From: JABWAN01 sp041918175 | GTDB lineage: Bacteria > Zhuqueibacterota > Zhuqueibacteria > Zhuqueibacterales > Zhuqueibacteraceae | Direction of reading: 5' to 3' | Assembly (NCBI GenBank): GCA_041918175.1 | Contig: JAYRWE010000107.1 | Location: 62,001 to 126,000 of the forward strand | DNA: 64,000 bases | Part shown: positions 8,643-16,882 of the stretch, piece after piece | Numbering within the stretch: position 1 is the stretch's first letter | Layout of the letters: every line of letters starts with the position of its first letter | Notes under the pieces: generated by a model | Databases searched by the model: none | What the model was told of the DNA's origin: nothing | Seen by the model: the letters and a program-made list of their open reading frames with translations, nothing else | Position numbers and translations under genes: made by a program

Positions 8643-9296
8643 TCACGCACGCGCTAGCCAAATGCCGAGCGGCAGCAGGAGTAAAAAAGCCGCGACGATC
8701 ATCGTGACGATGCGAATCAAACTCACCGGCGCGCGCAAATAATCCAGCGCGAATACCAACAATTTCTCGCGGCCATACTTTTCCACGGTGGCGACATTAA
8801 CGTGCGTCTGCCCTTGCGCTTCCAGCGCTTCAACAAAATCTTGCAGAAAAAGTATGTTCATGCCCTGCACGGCTCTGCGTTTGAGAAAACGCGAAGCAAG
8901 CTTCGCGGAAGAAAGCAACGTGGGAGATTTAGCTTCATCCTTGCTCAACGGCTCGCTTGCAGACTCCCACAATAGCTTTCTAAAATCCGCAAGCGCGAGG
9001 CCTTGCTGTCCGATGGGAATTTTCGCGAGCACATTGGCGAGTCGCTGGTCGAGGAAATTTTGCAAGTTCTCTTCAAATTTTTCCACCCTGCGCAAGATTG
9101 CATGCGACAATGCAAGCAACAAACCCGCGGCCCAACCGCAGACCGTGTACAGGCCCACGATCACTGTTGCAAGCAGAGCGCGAAAAACGAAATGCGCGGG
9201 CGCAAGCTGTGGCGCAACGCCGGAATAATAAAGCCACACTCCGGCGCAGAAAAACACAACACCGCCGAAGATCATATACCCGAAAGTTCGCAGCAT
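8643..9296 (-). CDS. membrane protein with N- and C-terminal helices, unknown function
   Basis: Not recognised. It has about 217 residues with two hydrophobic segments near the N-terminus (about 5-28 and 36-68), a charged soluble centre of about 110 residues including a possible amphipathic helix (FEENLQNFLDQRLANVLAK), and a final helix (VTMIVAAFLLLLPLGIWLA) ending in a short basic tail. The start was set at the ATG 9296; the frame can extend two codons to a TTG. It stands 18 bp upstream of the lipid kinase and is probably cotranscribed with it. Confidence 0.7.
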   Translation of the reverse strand: MLRTFGYMIFGGVVFFCAGVWLYYSGVAPQLAPAHFVFRALLATVIVGLYTVCGWAAGLLLALSHAILRRVEKFEENLQNFLDQRLANVLAKIPIGQQGLALADFRKLLWESASEPLSKDEAKSPTLLSSAKLASRFLKRRAVQGMNILFLQDFVEALEAQGQTHVNVATVEKYGREKLLVFALDYLRAPVSLIRIVTMIVAAFLLLLPLGIWLARA

Positions 9297-9380
9297 AGGC
9301 AAGCTCGACCTGCAAGGGCGCGCGCGGTCATGGGCTGTTCAGTTTGCCGCTAGAAAAGTTTCGCGCGTCGTTTCCAGCGT

Positions 9381-9749
9381 TCACATCAGCTTTTCTTTTT
9401 TCAATCGCTCAAAGCTTTTTTTGGTTAATGAAGAAAGCTCGCGCAAAAGATCGTCGTCAATGGTTTTGAAATTGAAGCACGACTTGCCTTGCATGCGTTT
9501 CTTCAACGTTTGCGAAACGTCACGCAACAACTCCGGAAACATGTAGACCGGCATGAGATGATAACTCACGTAGTTCTTCTTGATCTGTACCGCGCCGAAA
9601 AATAATTCCTTGTCGTACTTTTCGGTGTGCGGCGTGTTCAAAGAATAATTGTCGGCCACATTCCCCGTAAGCACTAGACGTTTTTCATACTCTCTTAATA
9701 CGGCCTTCAGGCGTTTGAAAGTCGTTTGAAACTCTTCTGATTTCGGCAT
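9381..9749 (-). CDS. DUF1801-like small protein
   Basis: This 122-residue protein has a core KKNYVSYHLMPVYMFPELL followed by a MQGKSCFNF segment. This pattern is seen in small proteins of the DUF1801/YdhG-like group, a fold related to frataxin-like iron binders; the assignment is tentative. The ATG at 9749 was chosen because an AAGG-containing purine stretch precedes it; the frame extends upstream to a GTG at 9785. The composition is AT-richer than the flanks. There is no clear operon partner. Confidence 0.6.
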   Translation of the reverse strand: MPKSEEFQTTFKRLKAVLREYEKRLVLTGNVADNYSLNTPHTEKYDKELFFGAVQIKKNYVSYHLMPVYMFPELLRDVSQTLKKRMQGKSCFNFKTIDDDLLRELSSLTKKSFERLKKEKLM

Positions 9750-9942
9750 AGCCTTCGAACCTTTGGGGTTGACAAAAGCATTCACTCAACCGACACTCGT
9801 GATGGTGTTTCCCTGCGCAAAAAAAAGCCGGCTTGAATATGGATTTGAAAAAAATTTCTGCGGGCACTTATGATTCCCAAAAGCGCGGAAGGAAAACACG
9901 TGAAGGTCAAAAGCAGCGTGCATAGCGGCGAGGTGAAGGTTG

Positions 9943-10311
9943 TCACAGCATATGGAATTGTCGCGCAATCGCTTCCAGCTTACGACGATCTTCTGCGTCA
10001 AGCTCGGCACCGAGGTCGTTGTGGTATAAATCTTCGAGCGCGAAACACATTTCATAATCATTCCAAATCAGATTGCCGTCTTCGATCCGAAAGCCTTTAA
10101 AAGCTTGCAACTCCCGATAGCGGGTTGACATGGGATTGCGCGCGGCTTGCAGAAACGGCTCGAAATCAACAACATGGCTCTTACCGTCACTGAACCAAAG
10201 ATGGATCTTATACCCGTCAAGATACTCCGCGCGGACAATGTCGATATAACTTTGCGTCGATTCATCGACGGGTTCACGATAAACTTTAATGTCGGGCTTT
10301 ACTTTTTTCAT
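9943..10311 (-). CDS. DUF2442 family protein
   Basis: This 122-residue protein has the DUF2442 pattern: a strand-rich N-terminal half with IVRAEYLDGYKIHLWFSDG, then VVDFEPFL, and a C-terminal FKGFRIEDGNLIWNDYEM segment. A longer C-terminal tail (about 90-122) is charged and helical. It overlaps the DUF4160 gene by 4 bp (ATGA) in a translationally coupled pair. DUF4160/DUF2442 pairs are common in bacteria and are suspected to be toxin-antitoxin-like; nothing in the sequence proves this. Confidence 0.85.
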   Translation of the reverse strand: MKKVKPDIKVYREPVDESTQSYIDIVRAEYLDGYKIHLWFSDGKSHVVDFEPFLQAARNPMSTRYRELQAFKGFRIEDGNLIWNDYEMCFALEDLYHNDLGAELDAEDRRKLEAIARQFHML

Positions 10312-10613
10312 TTGAGTCGCCTGGTGATACGCTTACAAACAACCCTTTTCCCAAACAAGAAAAAATCCGCCCACTTGCGAACGATCTCCTCCGCATAGCT
10401 ACGAACGATTTTTTCAAAGTCAGAAAGCTGCGGTTCTTGTAGCGGCTTCTTTTTAGCAACGGTCCGGATCCGGATTTCAGTGATCACGCCTCGGTCAACC
10501 CAAATCTCCGCTTTCATCTCCCGATCTTGGTATTTGCCATGAACATGGATTGGCTCATGCTCGCGCGCGAAAAAATAAACCACGATTCCAAAATATTCAT
10601 AAAGCTTCGGCAT
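10308..10613 (-). CDS. DUF4160 family protein
   Basis: This 101-residue protein shows the DUF4160 signature IVVYFFAREHEPIHVHGKY (paired His residues near 20-26) followed by AEIWVDRGVI. It is the first gene of a two-gene unit and overlaps DUF2442 by 4 bp. The C-terminal part (about 60-101) is basic, including a WADFFLFGKR segment, and could bind nucleic acid. The role is unknown; the coupled pair resembles a small toxin-antitoxin or stress module. Confidence 0.88.
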   Translation of the reverse strand: MPKLYEYFGIVVYFFAREHEPIHVHGKYQDREMKAEIWVDRGVITEIRIRTVAKKKPLQEPQLSDFEKIVRSYAEEIVRKWADFFLFGKRVVCKRITRRLK

Positions 10614-10701
10614 GGCAATCCCTTTTTAGCTTCAGAAATAGTAAGCATTTTGTTTTTGTGAGTCAATGTTCAATCTCAGCTATGCGGCTCACATGATCGA
10701 G

Positions 10702-13272
10702 TCACACCTCCGACGCTTGATAGCTGCGCAAAAGCTGAAGCAACGCGCGCAAGGAGAGCGGCTGCGCCCCGGCTTTGCGGTTCTCCGCGGCGATTTCGAA
10801 TGCGATACGCCATTGCTGCATCAACACGCGATAGGCTTGCCACAAACTGTTGCTCGGATCATAAATGCTCGTGGCCTCCGAGGTGACGCCATTGAGCTCG
10901 ACGACTTTAAAATTTTGTCCGCGCTTGAAATCTTCAATTGAAGGCGTGCGAATATCATAACGTCCAAAATAGAAGCCGTCAAACTTTTTGCTGATGGCAT
11001 CAATCGTCTCGCGCAACTCATTCGTCCTCACCTCTGCGCCGTCCAAAAACATCGCGCCGCGACAGTGTGTGCCAAGTTCGACGAGTTGGAGGCGTTCGCC
11101 CGCAGCCGGAATTTCAAACAGCCGCTCTTTGTGTTTATCCAAATAAAAAGCCGCCATGCACACCGCGCGCTCGTCTTTGAGAATCAATTCTTCCAGCGTG
11201 CTCTTGCCATCGCCAATCACAGCCGGAAAACGCTTATCCGTGATCGCATAAATATCGCCCGTAGCTTGATGCGGATAGCGATAATAAAACACGCCGAACT
11301 CATAACCAGAGACATACTCTTGCGCAATGACGGCATGTTCGGCGCGGCGCAAATAATTTTCAAGCTGCGCTTGCGTGCGAACAATGGCCACACCTTCGCC
11401 GCGTTGGCCGGCATCGGGTTTGAGCACGAGAGGAAAGGTTAGGTGCAGCTTCTTCATGAAGGCCTGCGCCTGCGCCAAACGCTGCTCACAAGTCGAGGCG
11501 GTGATCAACGTATGTCGCGCAATATAACCGTCCGCGCTCGCGAGGCTGCGCAAGATGTCGGACTTGGACTCGCCAATGAAACCGCTCGCGGGAATGCCAG
11601 GATTGGTTGCCGTAAATAAAGTGAGCGAACGATGTTTGAGAGCAAGATAGAGTATGTAAAAAATCACGGGCGGATAAAACATCCACATCGGCCAAAACTC
11701 CCAGCGCGTTTTGCGCCGCCACGAAGAGAGCAACATTCTGCGCCCGCGAAAACTAAACAGCGGCACGATGAGCTTGATGAGCAACCAGAGCGCGAGCGCC
11801 ATCAACGCAAACGTGAGCAACGCATATTTCGAATAAAGCGCGAGATAATCCATCATCGAACTGCCGAGCACCGAAGCAATTCCGACGAGCAACGGCGTCC
11901 ACACCAACGCGGCGATAAAAAAGTAGAGCGAAAATTTCCAGAAACTCGCGCCCATCAAACCCGCGGCCACATAAGTTGGCAAACGACTGCCCGGCAAAAA
12001 GCGGCTCGCAAAAATTGCCTTCGCGCCTTCGCGCTCAAACCATTGTTCCGCGTGCATGAGCGAGGAGGGTTTGATAAACCAATTGAACGGCGCACGCGTC
12101 AGCACCGGCTCGCGCAAATAACGTCCGGCGAAGAAGAGCAGCATATCGCCGAAGTAAATGCCGAACAAGCTTGCGAGTGTGGCGGGCACGAAACCCAGCG
12201 TCCCCTCGGCCACGAGCAAACCCGCGCCAATACAGGTTAAATCTTCACTCACCCATGTGGCGAGGGCGAGCAAAAGCATGAGCACAAACAACGTAATGCC
12301 GCTCGGCTTCGGTCGCACTTTCGGATCAAACGGAGCTTGTGCCGCGACAATACGTTGCGGCTCGGCTTGGTTGCGCGTGAGCGCCTCTCCCCTTTCGACT
12401 TTTTGCACGAACGTATGCACGGCATTCATCATTTCTTGCGGCCGACTGAAAATCAAACCATGTCCGCCTTGCTCATAAAGCAACGACTCACTTTGCGGCA
12501 ACAAACGCGCATGCTCCATTGCCGCCGCAACCGGCACGAGACTGTCATCTTTGCCGTGGATGATGAGCGCCGGGCCGACGTAGTTTTGCAAAATTTTTCG
12601 CAGCGGGCGTTGATCGGTGTCGTAAAAATTGCGCGCGTATGACACGTTGAGATACGCGTCATCCATGTACCCGAAATGCGGAAAGCCTTCCTGCAAGAGC
12701 CAAAGGCCGGCGAGTTGCGCGCCGTGTACGATGTGATTCAAATGAAAATTGCCGAACAACTCCAACTCTTGCACGCCAATCGCGGAGAGCATGCACAGCG
12801 ATTGCACGCGCTCAGGCGCTTGCGCGATAAGTTCAAGCGCCACGCCGCCGCTCATGCTATAACCGACAAGATGCGCGTGCGCAATCTGCAATTGCTCCAA
12901 AAGCTGTTTGAGATAAAGCGCGTGCGCGGCCACGGAGTAATCCGGAATCTGCCACGTGGAGCCGCGAAAGCCGGGCAAATCGGGAACAATGACGCGACAC
13001 GTTTGTGCGAGAAAGTGTGCGGAACGATTAAAAGTTTCGGAGGCCATGGGGCTGCCGTGCAAGAGCAACACGACCGGCGCATGTTCAAGTCCCTCGGGTT
13101 GCAAATCTTGATAAGCGAGTTGAATCGAATCGGGGAGCAATTTGCCGTCATGCACCGCGTTGAGTGTGACGACACGTTGATTGGAACGAGGGCGCGCGCC
13201 GGGATTTTGCCAACGCACGAGATGCGAGAGCGCGAGCAGGATGAGATAGACAAAGAAAATATATTTGCTCAT
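10702..13272 (-). CDS. fusion: alpha/beta hydrolase + DedA/VTT membrane domain + ATP-grasp ligase
   Basis: This 856-residue protein has three recognisable parts. After an N-terminal anchor (about 4-20), an alpha/beta hydrolase (about 40-300) shows an LLLHGSP oxyanion strand, the nucleophile in GYSMSGG (Ser about 139), Asp in IHGKDDSLVP and His in GGHGLIF. A VTT/DedA (SNARE-associated) domain (about 330-545) follows with REGAKAIFASRFLPGSRLP and several membrane helices. After another hydrophobic segment (FYPPVIFYILYLAL) comes an ATP-grasp fold (about 590-856) with PLVLKPDAGQRGEGV, IAQEYVSGYEFGVFYY and the metal-binding VVELNGVTSEA. DedA proteins move lipid carriers across membranes, and ATP-grasp enzymes join carboxylates to amines or thiols. 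A membrane lipid-modifying machine is therefore a reasonable inference. No frameshift is visible and all three active sites look intact. Confidence 0.85.
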   Translation of the reverse strand: MSKYIFFVYLILLALSHLVRWQNPGARPRSNQRVVTLNAVHDGKLLPDSIQLAYQDLQPEGLEHAPVVLLLHGSPMASETFNRSAHFLAQTCRVIVPDLPGFRGSTWQIPDYSVAAHALYLKQLLEQLQIAHAHLVGYSMSGGVALELIAQAPERVQSLCMLSAIGVQELELFGNFHLNHIVHGAQLAGLWLLQEGFPHFGYMDDAYLNVSYARNFYDTDQRPLRKILQNYVGPALIIHGKDDSLVPVAAAMEHARLLPQSESLLYEQGGHGLIFSRPQEMMNAVHTFVQKVERGEALTRNQAEPQRIVAAQAPFDPKVRPKPSGITLFVLMLLLALATWVSEDLTCIGAGLLVAEGTLGFVPATLASLFGIYFGDMLLFFAGRYLREPVLTRAPFNWFIKPSSLMHAEQWFEREGAKAIFASRFLPGSRLPTYVAAGLMGASFWKFSLYFFIAALVWTPLLVGIASVLGSSMMDYLALYSKYALLTFALMALALWLLIKLIVPLFSFRGRRMLLSSWRRKTRWEFWPMWMFYPPVIFYILYLALKHRSLTLFTATNPGIPASGFIGESKSDILRSLASADGYIARHTLITASTCEQRLAQAQAFMKKLHLTFPLVLKPDAGQRGEGVAIVRTQAQLENYLRRAEHAVIAQEYVSGYEFGVFYYRYPHQATGDIYAITDKRFPAVIGDGKSTLEELILKDERAVCMAAFYLDKHKERLFEIPAAGERLQLVELGTHCRGAMFLDGAEVRTNELRETIDAISKKFDGFYFGRYDIRTPSIEDFKRGQNFKVVELNGVTSEATSIYDPSNSLWQAYRVLMQQWRIAFEIAAENRKAGAQPLSLRALLQLLRSYQASEV

Positions 13273-13283
13273 AGGCGATTTTT

Positions 13284-14126
13284 TTACCGGCGCGCACGCG
13301 AGTTTTCATTGAGCTGCAAATGGAATTGCTGCATTGCAAAATTGGAGCACGGTGAATGCGGCAAATAGTGCAATTCTGCAAACCCATTTTGGACGCGCAC
13401 GTGTGTGAAGCTCACGGTCTCCGCGTCGTCGCGATGCATGCAAACAGAGTAGGCGCTGCGTTCCGGCGCATGGCTGCGATGAAAGCTTGCGAGTAAATTG
13501 GGCGAAGCGCTTTTAGAAGAAAGAACGCTTTCTGCAAAACAAAGCCGTCGGGAAGTAATGACCTCCTCAGTTTTATAAGAGGAAGAAGTCACCAGGAGAT
13601 CGGCGGGTTGCAGGAGTTTCGAGTGCAAAGTTTTTTCATCCCAAACCAACATGCGCGCGGGCGAATGCAAAGCAAAGGCGAGCAAAATGAATGAGCGATA
13701 CTGCGCCATGTTCTCGTGCTCTAATCGGGTTGCAACCATCTCCGGTGCAGCGCAATCCAACAACTCCAAAACCAACAAGCCGCGACTGCGATACTCTTTC
13801 ATTGCAATTCCCCCCTTGAGGGGGGTTCGATGGGTGTTTTGCTCTGTGCTCGGATCTGGGGACACCCCCCTGGCCCCCCTCAAGGGGGGAATCATTTCGC
13901 TCGCGTTTTTTATAATCGGATAATGATTCACCAAACACAGCGTGAGGCCAAACTCATTCACGCCGACCCACGCGCCGCCGGCATCGGCATCAACCGGCGC
14001 GAGATAACGCACGCCATTGCGTTCGTCCAAGCGCGGCGGCTGGGCGGGTTTGCGCGTGCGCAATTCATCACGATTGCAAAAAACTTCGTAGCCGTCATCG
14101 CGTTGGAGCCAAGTTACGGTACACAT
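13284..14126 (-). CDS. NRDE (TANGO2-like) family protein with repeat-encoded insert
   Basis: NRDE family, related to TANGO2; the biochemical role is not established. The family name motif is present (CNRDE near residue 17), with GGAWVGVNEFGL and the start MCTVTW. Between NHYP (residue 70) and SRGLLVLELL (residue 114) lies an insert. Residues about 78-108 are encoded by an inverted pair of G/C-rich palindromes (13807-13892), read as PPLRGARGV and TPLKGG. In relatives this junction is short. The frame is kept, so a full-length 280-residue product is predicted. It ends just before the start of the 856-residue fusion protein, in the same direction. Confidence 0.85.
   Translation of the reverse strand: MCTVTWLQRDDGYEVFCNRDELRTRKPAQPPRLDERNGVRYLAPVDADAGGAWVGVNEFGLTLCLVNHYPIIKNASEMIPPLRGARGVSPDPSTEQNTHRTPLKGGIAMKEYRSRGLLVLELLDCAAPEMVATRLEHENMAQYRSFILLAFALHSPARMLVWDEKTLHSKLLQPADLLVTSSSYKTEEVITSRRLCFAESVLSSKSASPNLLASFHRSHAPERSAYSVCMHRDDAETVSFTHVRVQNGFAELHYLPHSPCSNFAMQQFHLQLNENSRARR
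13807..13892. repeat. family C palindrome pair inside NRDE gene
   Basis: Two inverted copies of a roughly 32-bp unit face each other. The left begins ATTCCCCCCTTGAGGGGGG; the right ends CCCCCCTCAAGGGGGGAAT after GACACCCCCCTGG. A spacer of about 26 bp separates them. The whole element is translated in frame within the NRDE gene. Confidence 0.95.
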
Positions 14127-14167
14127 GCTGATAGGCTTGCAATTCTCTTTTGTTTATGGGCGGGTGA

Positions 14168-14998
14168 TTAGCGCGGCTTATTCATGCAAGAGAAAGCCTG
14201 AGCCGCGCGTGCGTTTGCTACTGCGTCAAGATAACTCTGCTCACCAAAGTATGCGCGCAGGCGCGGCGTCAGCGGTAAAATTTGTAGCTCCGACTCCCAC
14301 ACAAATTTTTCTCCATGCGCACCGCAGACTTGCCCGCGCTCAATGGCCCAGGTTCTCTCCGCCAAAGAAAGTCCGGCCAAATCGCGCGACAACGCCAAGA
14401 GCAGGCCTTCGCGCATGGGATCGTAAAAATGAAAATCGCGTTGATACAAAAACGCGTTGTGATAGTACTCGGGGAAATTGGCGATGCCTTCCAATGCCAT
14501 TTCCTGCGCGAGGGCGATCAACCATTGCAAAATTAGCCGCGCTTGTCCCAAGCCTGGATGCGTTTGTCCGGGCAGAGCCGGACGCTCATCTGTGAATTGG
14601 GCATATGGGTTCTGCAAGAGTAGCCACTCAATCGCGAGCACGCGCGGCATGGCTTCGCCGAAATGATCCGCGAGGCGCTTGCGCGGCGCGAGCATGATTT
14701 CGCGCAAACGAAACTCCGCGAGCAAATGCTCCGGCGCGGCTTGCCGATGATACAGCTTGAGCGCTTGCATAAACGCATCAATCGTTTCAATCTGCAAGAG
14801 TAACGGCTGCAACTGCAACTCTGCAAAAGCTGCGACAAAGCCGCACTGCTCCCACATGCGCCAAATGTCGGCTTCATTAAAACGCCCCAACCACAACGAC
14901 GAGCTTTTATCTTTATTTAATTGATCAAAAAGATCTGCTTCCGCGAGCAGAGGAGTGCGAGGAGGTTGCATGGGAGATTGAGGAGCAGGCTTCTTCAT
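14168..14998 (-). CDS. conserved-looking hypothetical protein
   Basis: Not recognised. This 276-residue soluble protein has a proline-rich N-terminus (about 1-22), no signal peptide and no membrane helix. The mostly helical body contains a striking aromatic and His-rich region (PEYYHNAFLYQRDFHFYDP at about 185-203) and a HPGLGQARLILQWL helix. The spacing of Trp, His and acidic residues suggests an enzyme or ligand-binding fold, but no family motif could be assigned. It lies between the NRDE gene (41 bp) and the peptide transporter, from which a family C repeat region separates it. Confidence 0.65.
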   Translation of the reverse strand: MKKPAPQSPMQPPRTPLLAEADLFDQLNKDKSSSLWLGRFNEADIWRMWEQCGFVAAFAELQLQPLLLQIETIDAFMQALKLYHRQAAPEHLLAEFRLREIMLAPRKRLADHFGEAMPRVLAIEWLLLQNPYAQFTDERPALPGQTHPGLGQARLILQWLIALAQEMALEGIANFPEYYHNAFLYQRDFHFYDPMREGLLLALSRDLAGLSLAERTWAIERGQVCGAHGEKFVWESELQILPLTPRLRAYFGEQSYLDAVANARAAQAFSCMNKPR

Positions 14999-15071
14999 GA
15001 GGAGCTCTTTTGCTCAAAAATTTTACCAGCGTATCTGGCGTGCCTCGCAACGAGGCACGAGCACCCAAACA

Positions 15072-15212
15072 ATTCCCCCCTTGAGGGGGGCGGGGGGTGT
15101 TCTTGAGGGCGTTCATCCCTTCAAATTTCTCATATCAAGTTTTTTTCAAACTGCTCTTCACTTCGCTCATGATACCGAACAACACCCCCCTGGCCCCCCT
15201 CAAGGGGGGAAT
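15072..15212. repeat. family C palindrome pair, intergenic copy
   Basis: This is an inverted pair of the C unit separated by a longer spacer of about 80 bp. The left unit is ATTCCCCCCTTGAGGGGGG with a GGGGGGTGTT end; the right is AACACCCCCCTGG with CCCCCCTCAAGGGGGGAAT. It ends 7 bp before the peptide-transporter stop codon. Confidence 0.95.
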
Positions 15213-15218
15213 ATCATT

Positions 15219-16616
15219 TCAATGCACCTTCCCCATCAGCTTCCGAATCGAAGGCGTCAACAATGCGAGCACGGCAGCAGAAAGAAGCAGACCCACGGCA
15301 ATGCCGCCGTAGAGCTTCACGAGTACATCGGGATTGGTCGCATCAAAGAAGCCGCCCAAATATCCCGCGAGTTTATTGCCGAGCGCCGCGGCGAGAAACC
15401 ACACGCCCATCATGATGCCGAGCACTTTGGCGGGCGCGAGTTTCGTCACTGTACTCAATCCCACCGGGCTTAAACACATCTCGCCCACAACTTCGAGAAA
15501 GTACAAGCCGACCAACCACAGCGGGCTGATTTTGCCGGTTACTGTGAGCATCGCCGCGGGAATCATGAGCACATAGCCCAAACCGATAAAGAGCAAACCG
15601 AATGTGAACTTTGCCGGGCTCGAAGGCTGGCGATCTCCCATGCGAATCCATAGCCACGAGAAAAGCGGCGCGAGGAGAATGACGAAAAATGCGGTGAGTG
15701 ATTGCAGCCAAGCCGAAGGATACGTCCAGCCAAACGCTTCCGTGCGCACAAGCGTTTTCGCGAAGAGATTGAGGCTCGCGCCTTTTTGCTCGTAGCCTGC
15801 CCAAAAGAGAATCGTGAAAAGGAAGAAGATGAAGATCGCGCCGATGCGTTTCCAATCCGCTGCGGTCAATGGGGTATTGGGGGATTGGGATATTTGGCTC
15901 TTCGGCTCTTTGGCTACTTGGCTCTTTCCTTCGCTGGCTCTTTGGCTACTTGGCTCATTGGCTCCTTGATTCATCAAGCGTTCGCGCTGCAGCAAAAACA
16001 CGCACAACCCAAGCGTCATGCCCACGCCCGCGGCGCCGAAAGCCCAGTGCCAACTCATCGCCGGATCAAAGCCCATCGAAGCGATGAAGTTTTTGAAGTT
16101 TTGGCTCTGCGCGAGAAAGCCGCACACAAGCGGCGCGAGCACCGCGCCGATATTGATGCCCATATAAAAAATTGAGAAACCGCTGTCGCGCCGCGGGTCG
16201 TTTTCGCCGTAAAGACTGCCGACCATCGTGCTAATGTTTGGCTTGAGCAAGCCCGTGCCGATGGAGATGAACACAAGTCCCGTGTAGAAAAATGCCGGCG
16301 AAGTAAAGATCATCGAAAAGTGTCCGCACGCGATGATGATGCCGCCGAGCAGCACTGCGAGTCGCGCGCCGAGCAAACGATCCGCGAGCAATCCGCCGGG
16401 CAGCGCCGTGAGAAAAACCGACATCGTGTATGTGCCGTAAATCGAGGACGCGGTCTTCACATCAAACGCAAGCCCGCCTTCGCTTATTGGCGCGACCATG
16501 TAGAGCACGAGTATCGCGCGCATACCGTAGTAGCTGAAGCGCTCCCACAGTTCCGTGAAGAAGAGTGTGGCGAGGCCGCGTGGGTGTCCGTTGAAGCCGG
16601 AGGTGTCGGTGGTCAT
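15219..16616 (-). CDS. POT/PTR2 family proton-dependent oligopeptide transporter
   Basis: Proton-coupled di/tripeptide symporter of the major facilitator superfamily, in the inner membrane. The diagnostic helix-1 motif FFTELWERFSYYGMRAIL (ExxER) is at the N-terminus, the GGLLADRLLGAR loop follows, and FSIFYMGINIGA is the PTR signature. About 14 hydrophobic segments fit the family. The ATG at 16616 was chosen, giving 465 residues; the frame extends upstream to a TTG that overlaps the DUF2283 stop. In the central cytoplasmic loop about 27 residues (rich in Ser, Gln, Lys and Glu) are encoded by degenerate short repeats (15873-15967), an unusual linker for this family. Confidence 0.93.
   Translation of the reverse strand: MTTDTSGFNGHPRGLATLFFTELWERFSYYGMRAILVLYMVAPISEGGLAFDVKTASSIYGTYTMSVFLTALPGGLLADRLLGARLAVLLGGIIIACGHFSMIFTSPAFFYTGLVFISIGTGLLKPNISTMVGSLYGENDPRRDSGFSIFYMGINIGAVLAPLVCGFLAQSQNFKNFIASMGFDPAMSWHWAFGAAGVGMTLGLCVFLLQRERLMNQGANEPSSQRASEGKSQVAKEPKSQISQSPNTPLTAADWKRIGAIFIFFLFTILFWAGYEQKGASLNLFAKTLVRTEAFGWTYPSAWLQSLTAFFVILLAPLFSWLWIRMGDRQPSSPAKFTFGLLFIGLGYVLMIPAAMLTVTGKISPLWLVGLYFLEVVGEMCLSPVGLSTVTKLAPAKVLGIMMGVWFLAAALGNKLAGYLGGFFDATNPDVLVKLYGGIAVGLLLSAAVLALLTPSIRKLMGKVH
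15873..15967. repeat. degenerate TTGGCTCTT/GGATATT repeats inside transporter gene
   Basis: On the plus strand the segment reads as short related units: GGGGTATTGGGGGATTGGG, then GATATTTGGCTCTTCGGC, then several TTTGGCTACTTGGCTC-like copies. It lies entirely within the peptide-transporter gene and encodes its hydrophilic central linker. Its GGATATTGGG units recur at 17548-17585. Confidence 0.8.
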
Positions 16617-16666
16617 CGTGGAGTCCGATTGGGTGAGGTACTTATCGGTGTGAGAGGTCTTTTTTG

Positions 16667-16882
16667 TCAAGCAGCCTTGCTTACGAGCGCAACCGAGATG
16701 GGCTTGCGTCCGCGCAGCGCGCTTAGTTTGAGAATGGAAAACCCGATCACTTTACCTTTGCTATCGACTTTTTCCATGACCGCGTCGTTGGCCGTTTCTT
16801 TAAAATAGCCCGCCTTCTTTTCAAACAGAACTTCCAAATAGTCGCCTTCCTCATCGTACCAGACTTTTATCTCTTTGGCCAT
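16667..16882 (-). CDS. DUF2283 family protein
   Basis: This 71-residue DUF2283 protein starts IKVWYDEEGDYLEVLF, the family hallmark, and ends with a VIGFSILKLS strand. DUF2283 proteins are small, often paired with DUF4258- or nuclease-like neighbours, and are suspected antitoxins. It overlaps the upstream gene (16867-17181) by 16 bp, which indicates coupling. The peptide transporter follows closely but is probably unrelated. Confidence 0.88.
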   Translation of the reverse strand: MAKEIKVWYDEEGDYLEVLFEKKAGYFKETANDAVMEKVDSKGKVIGFSILKLSALRGRKPISVALVSKAA

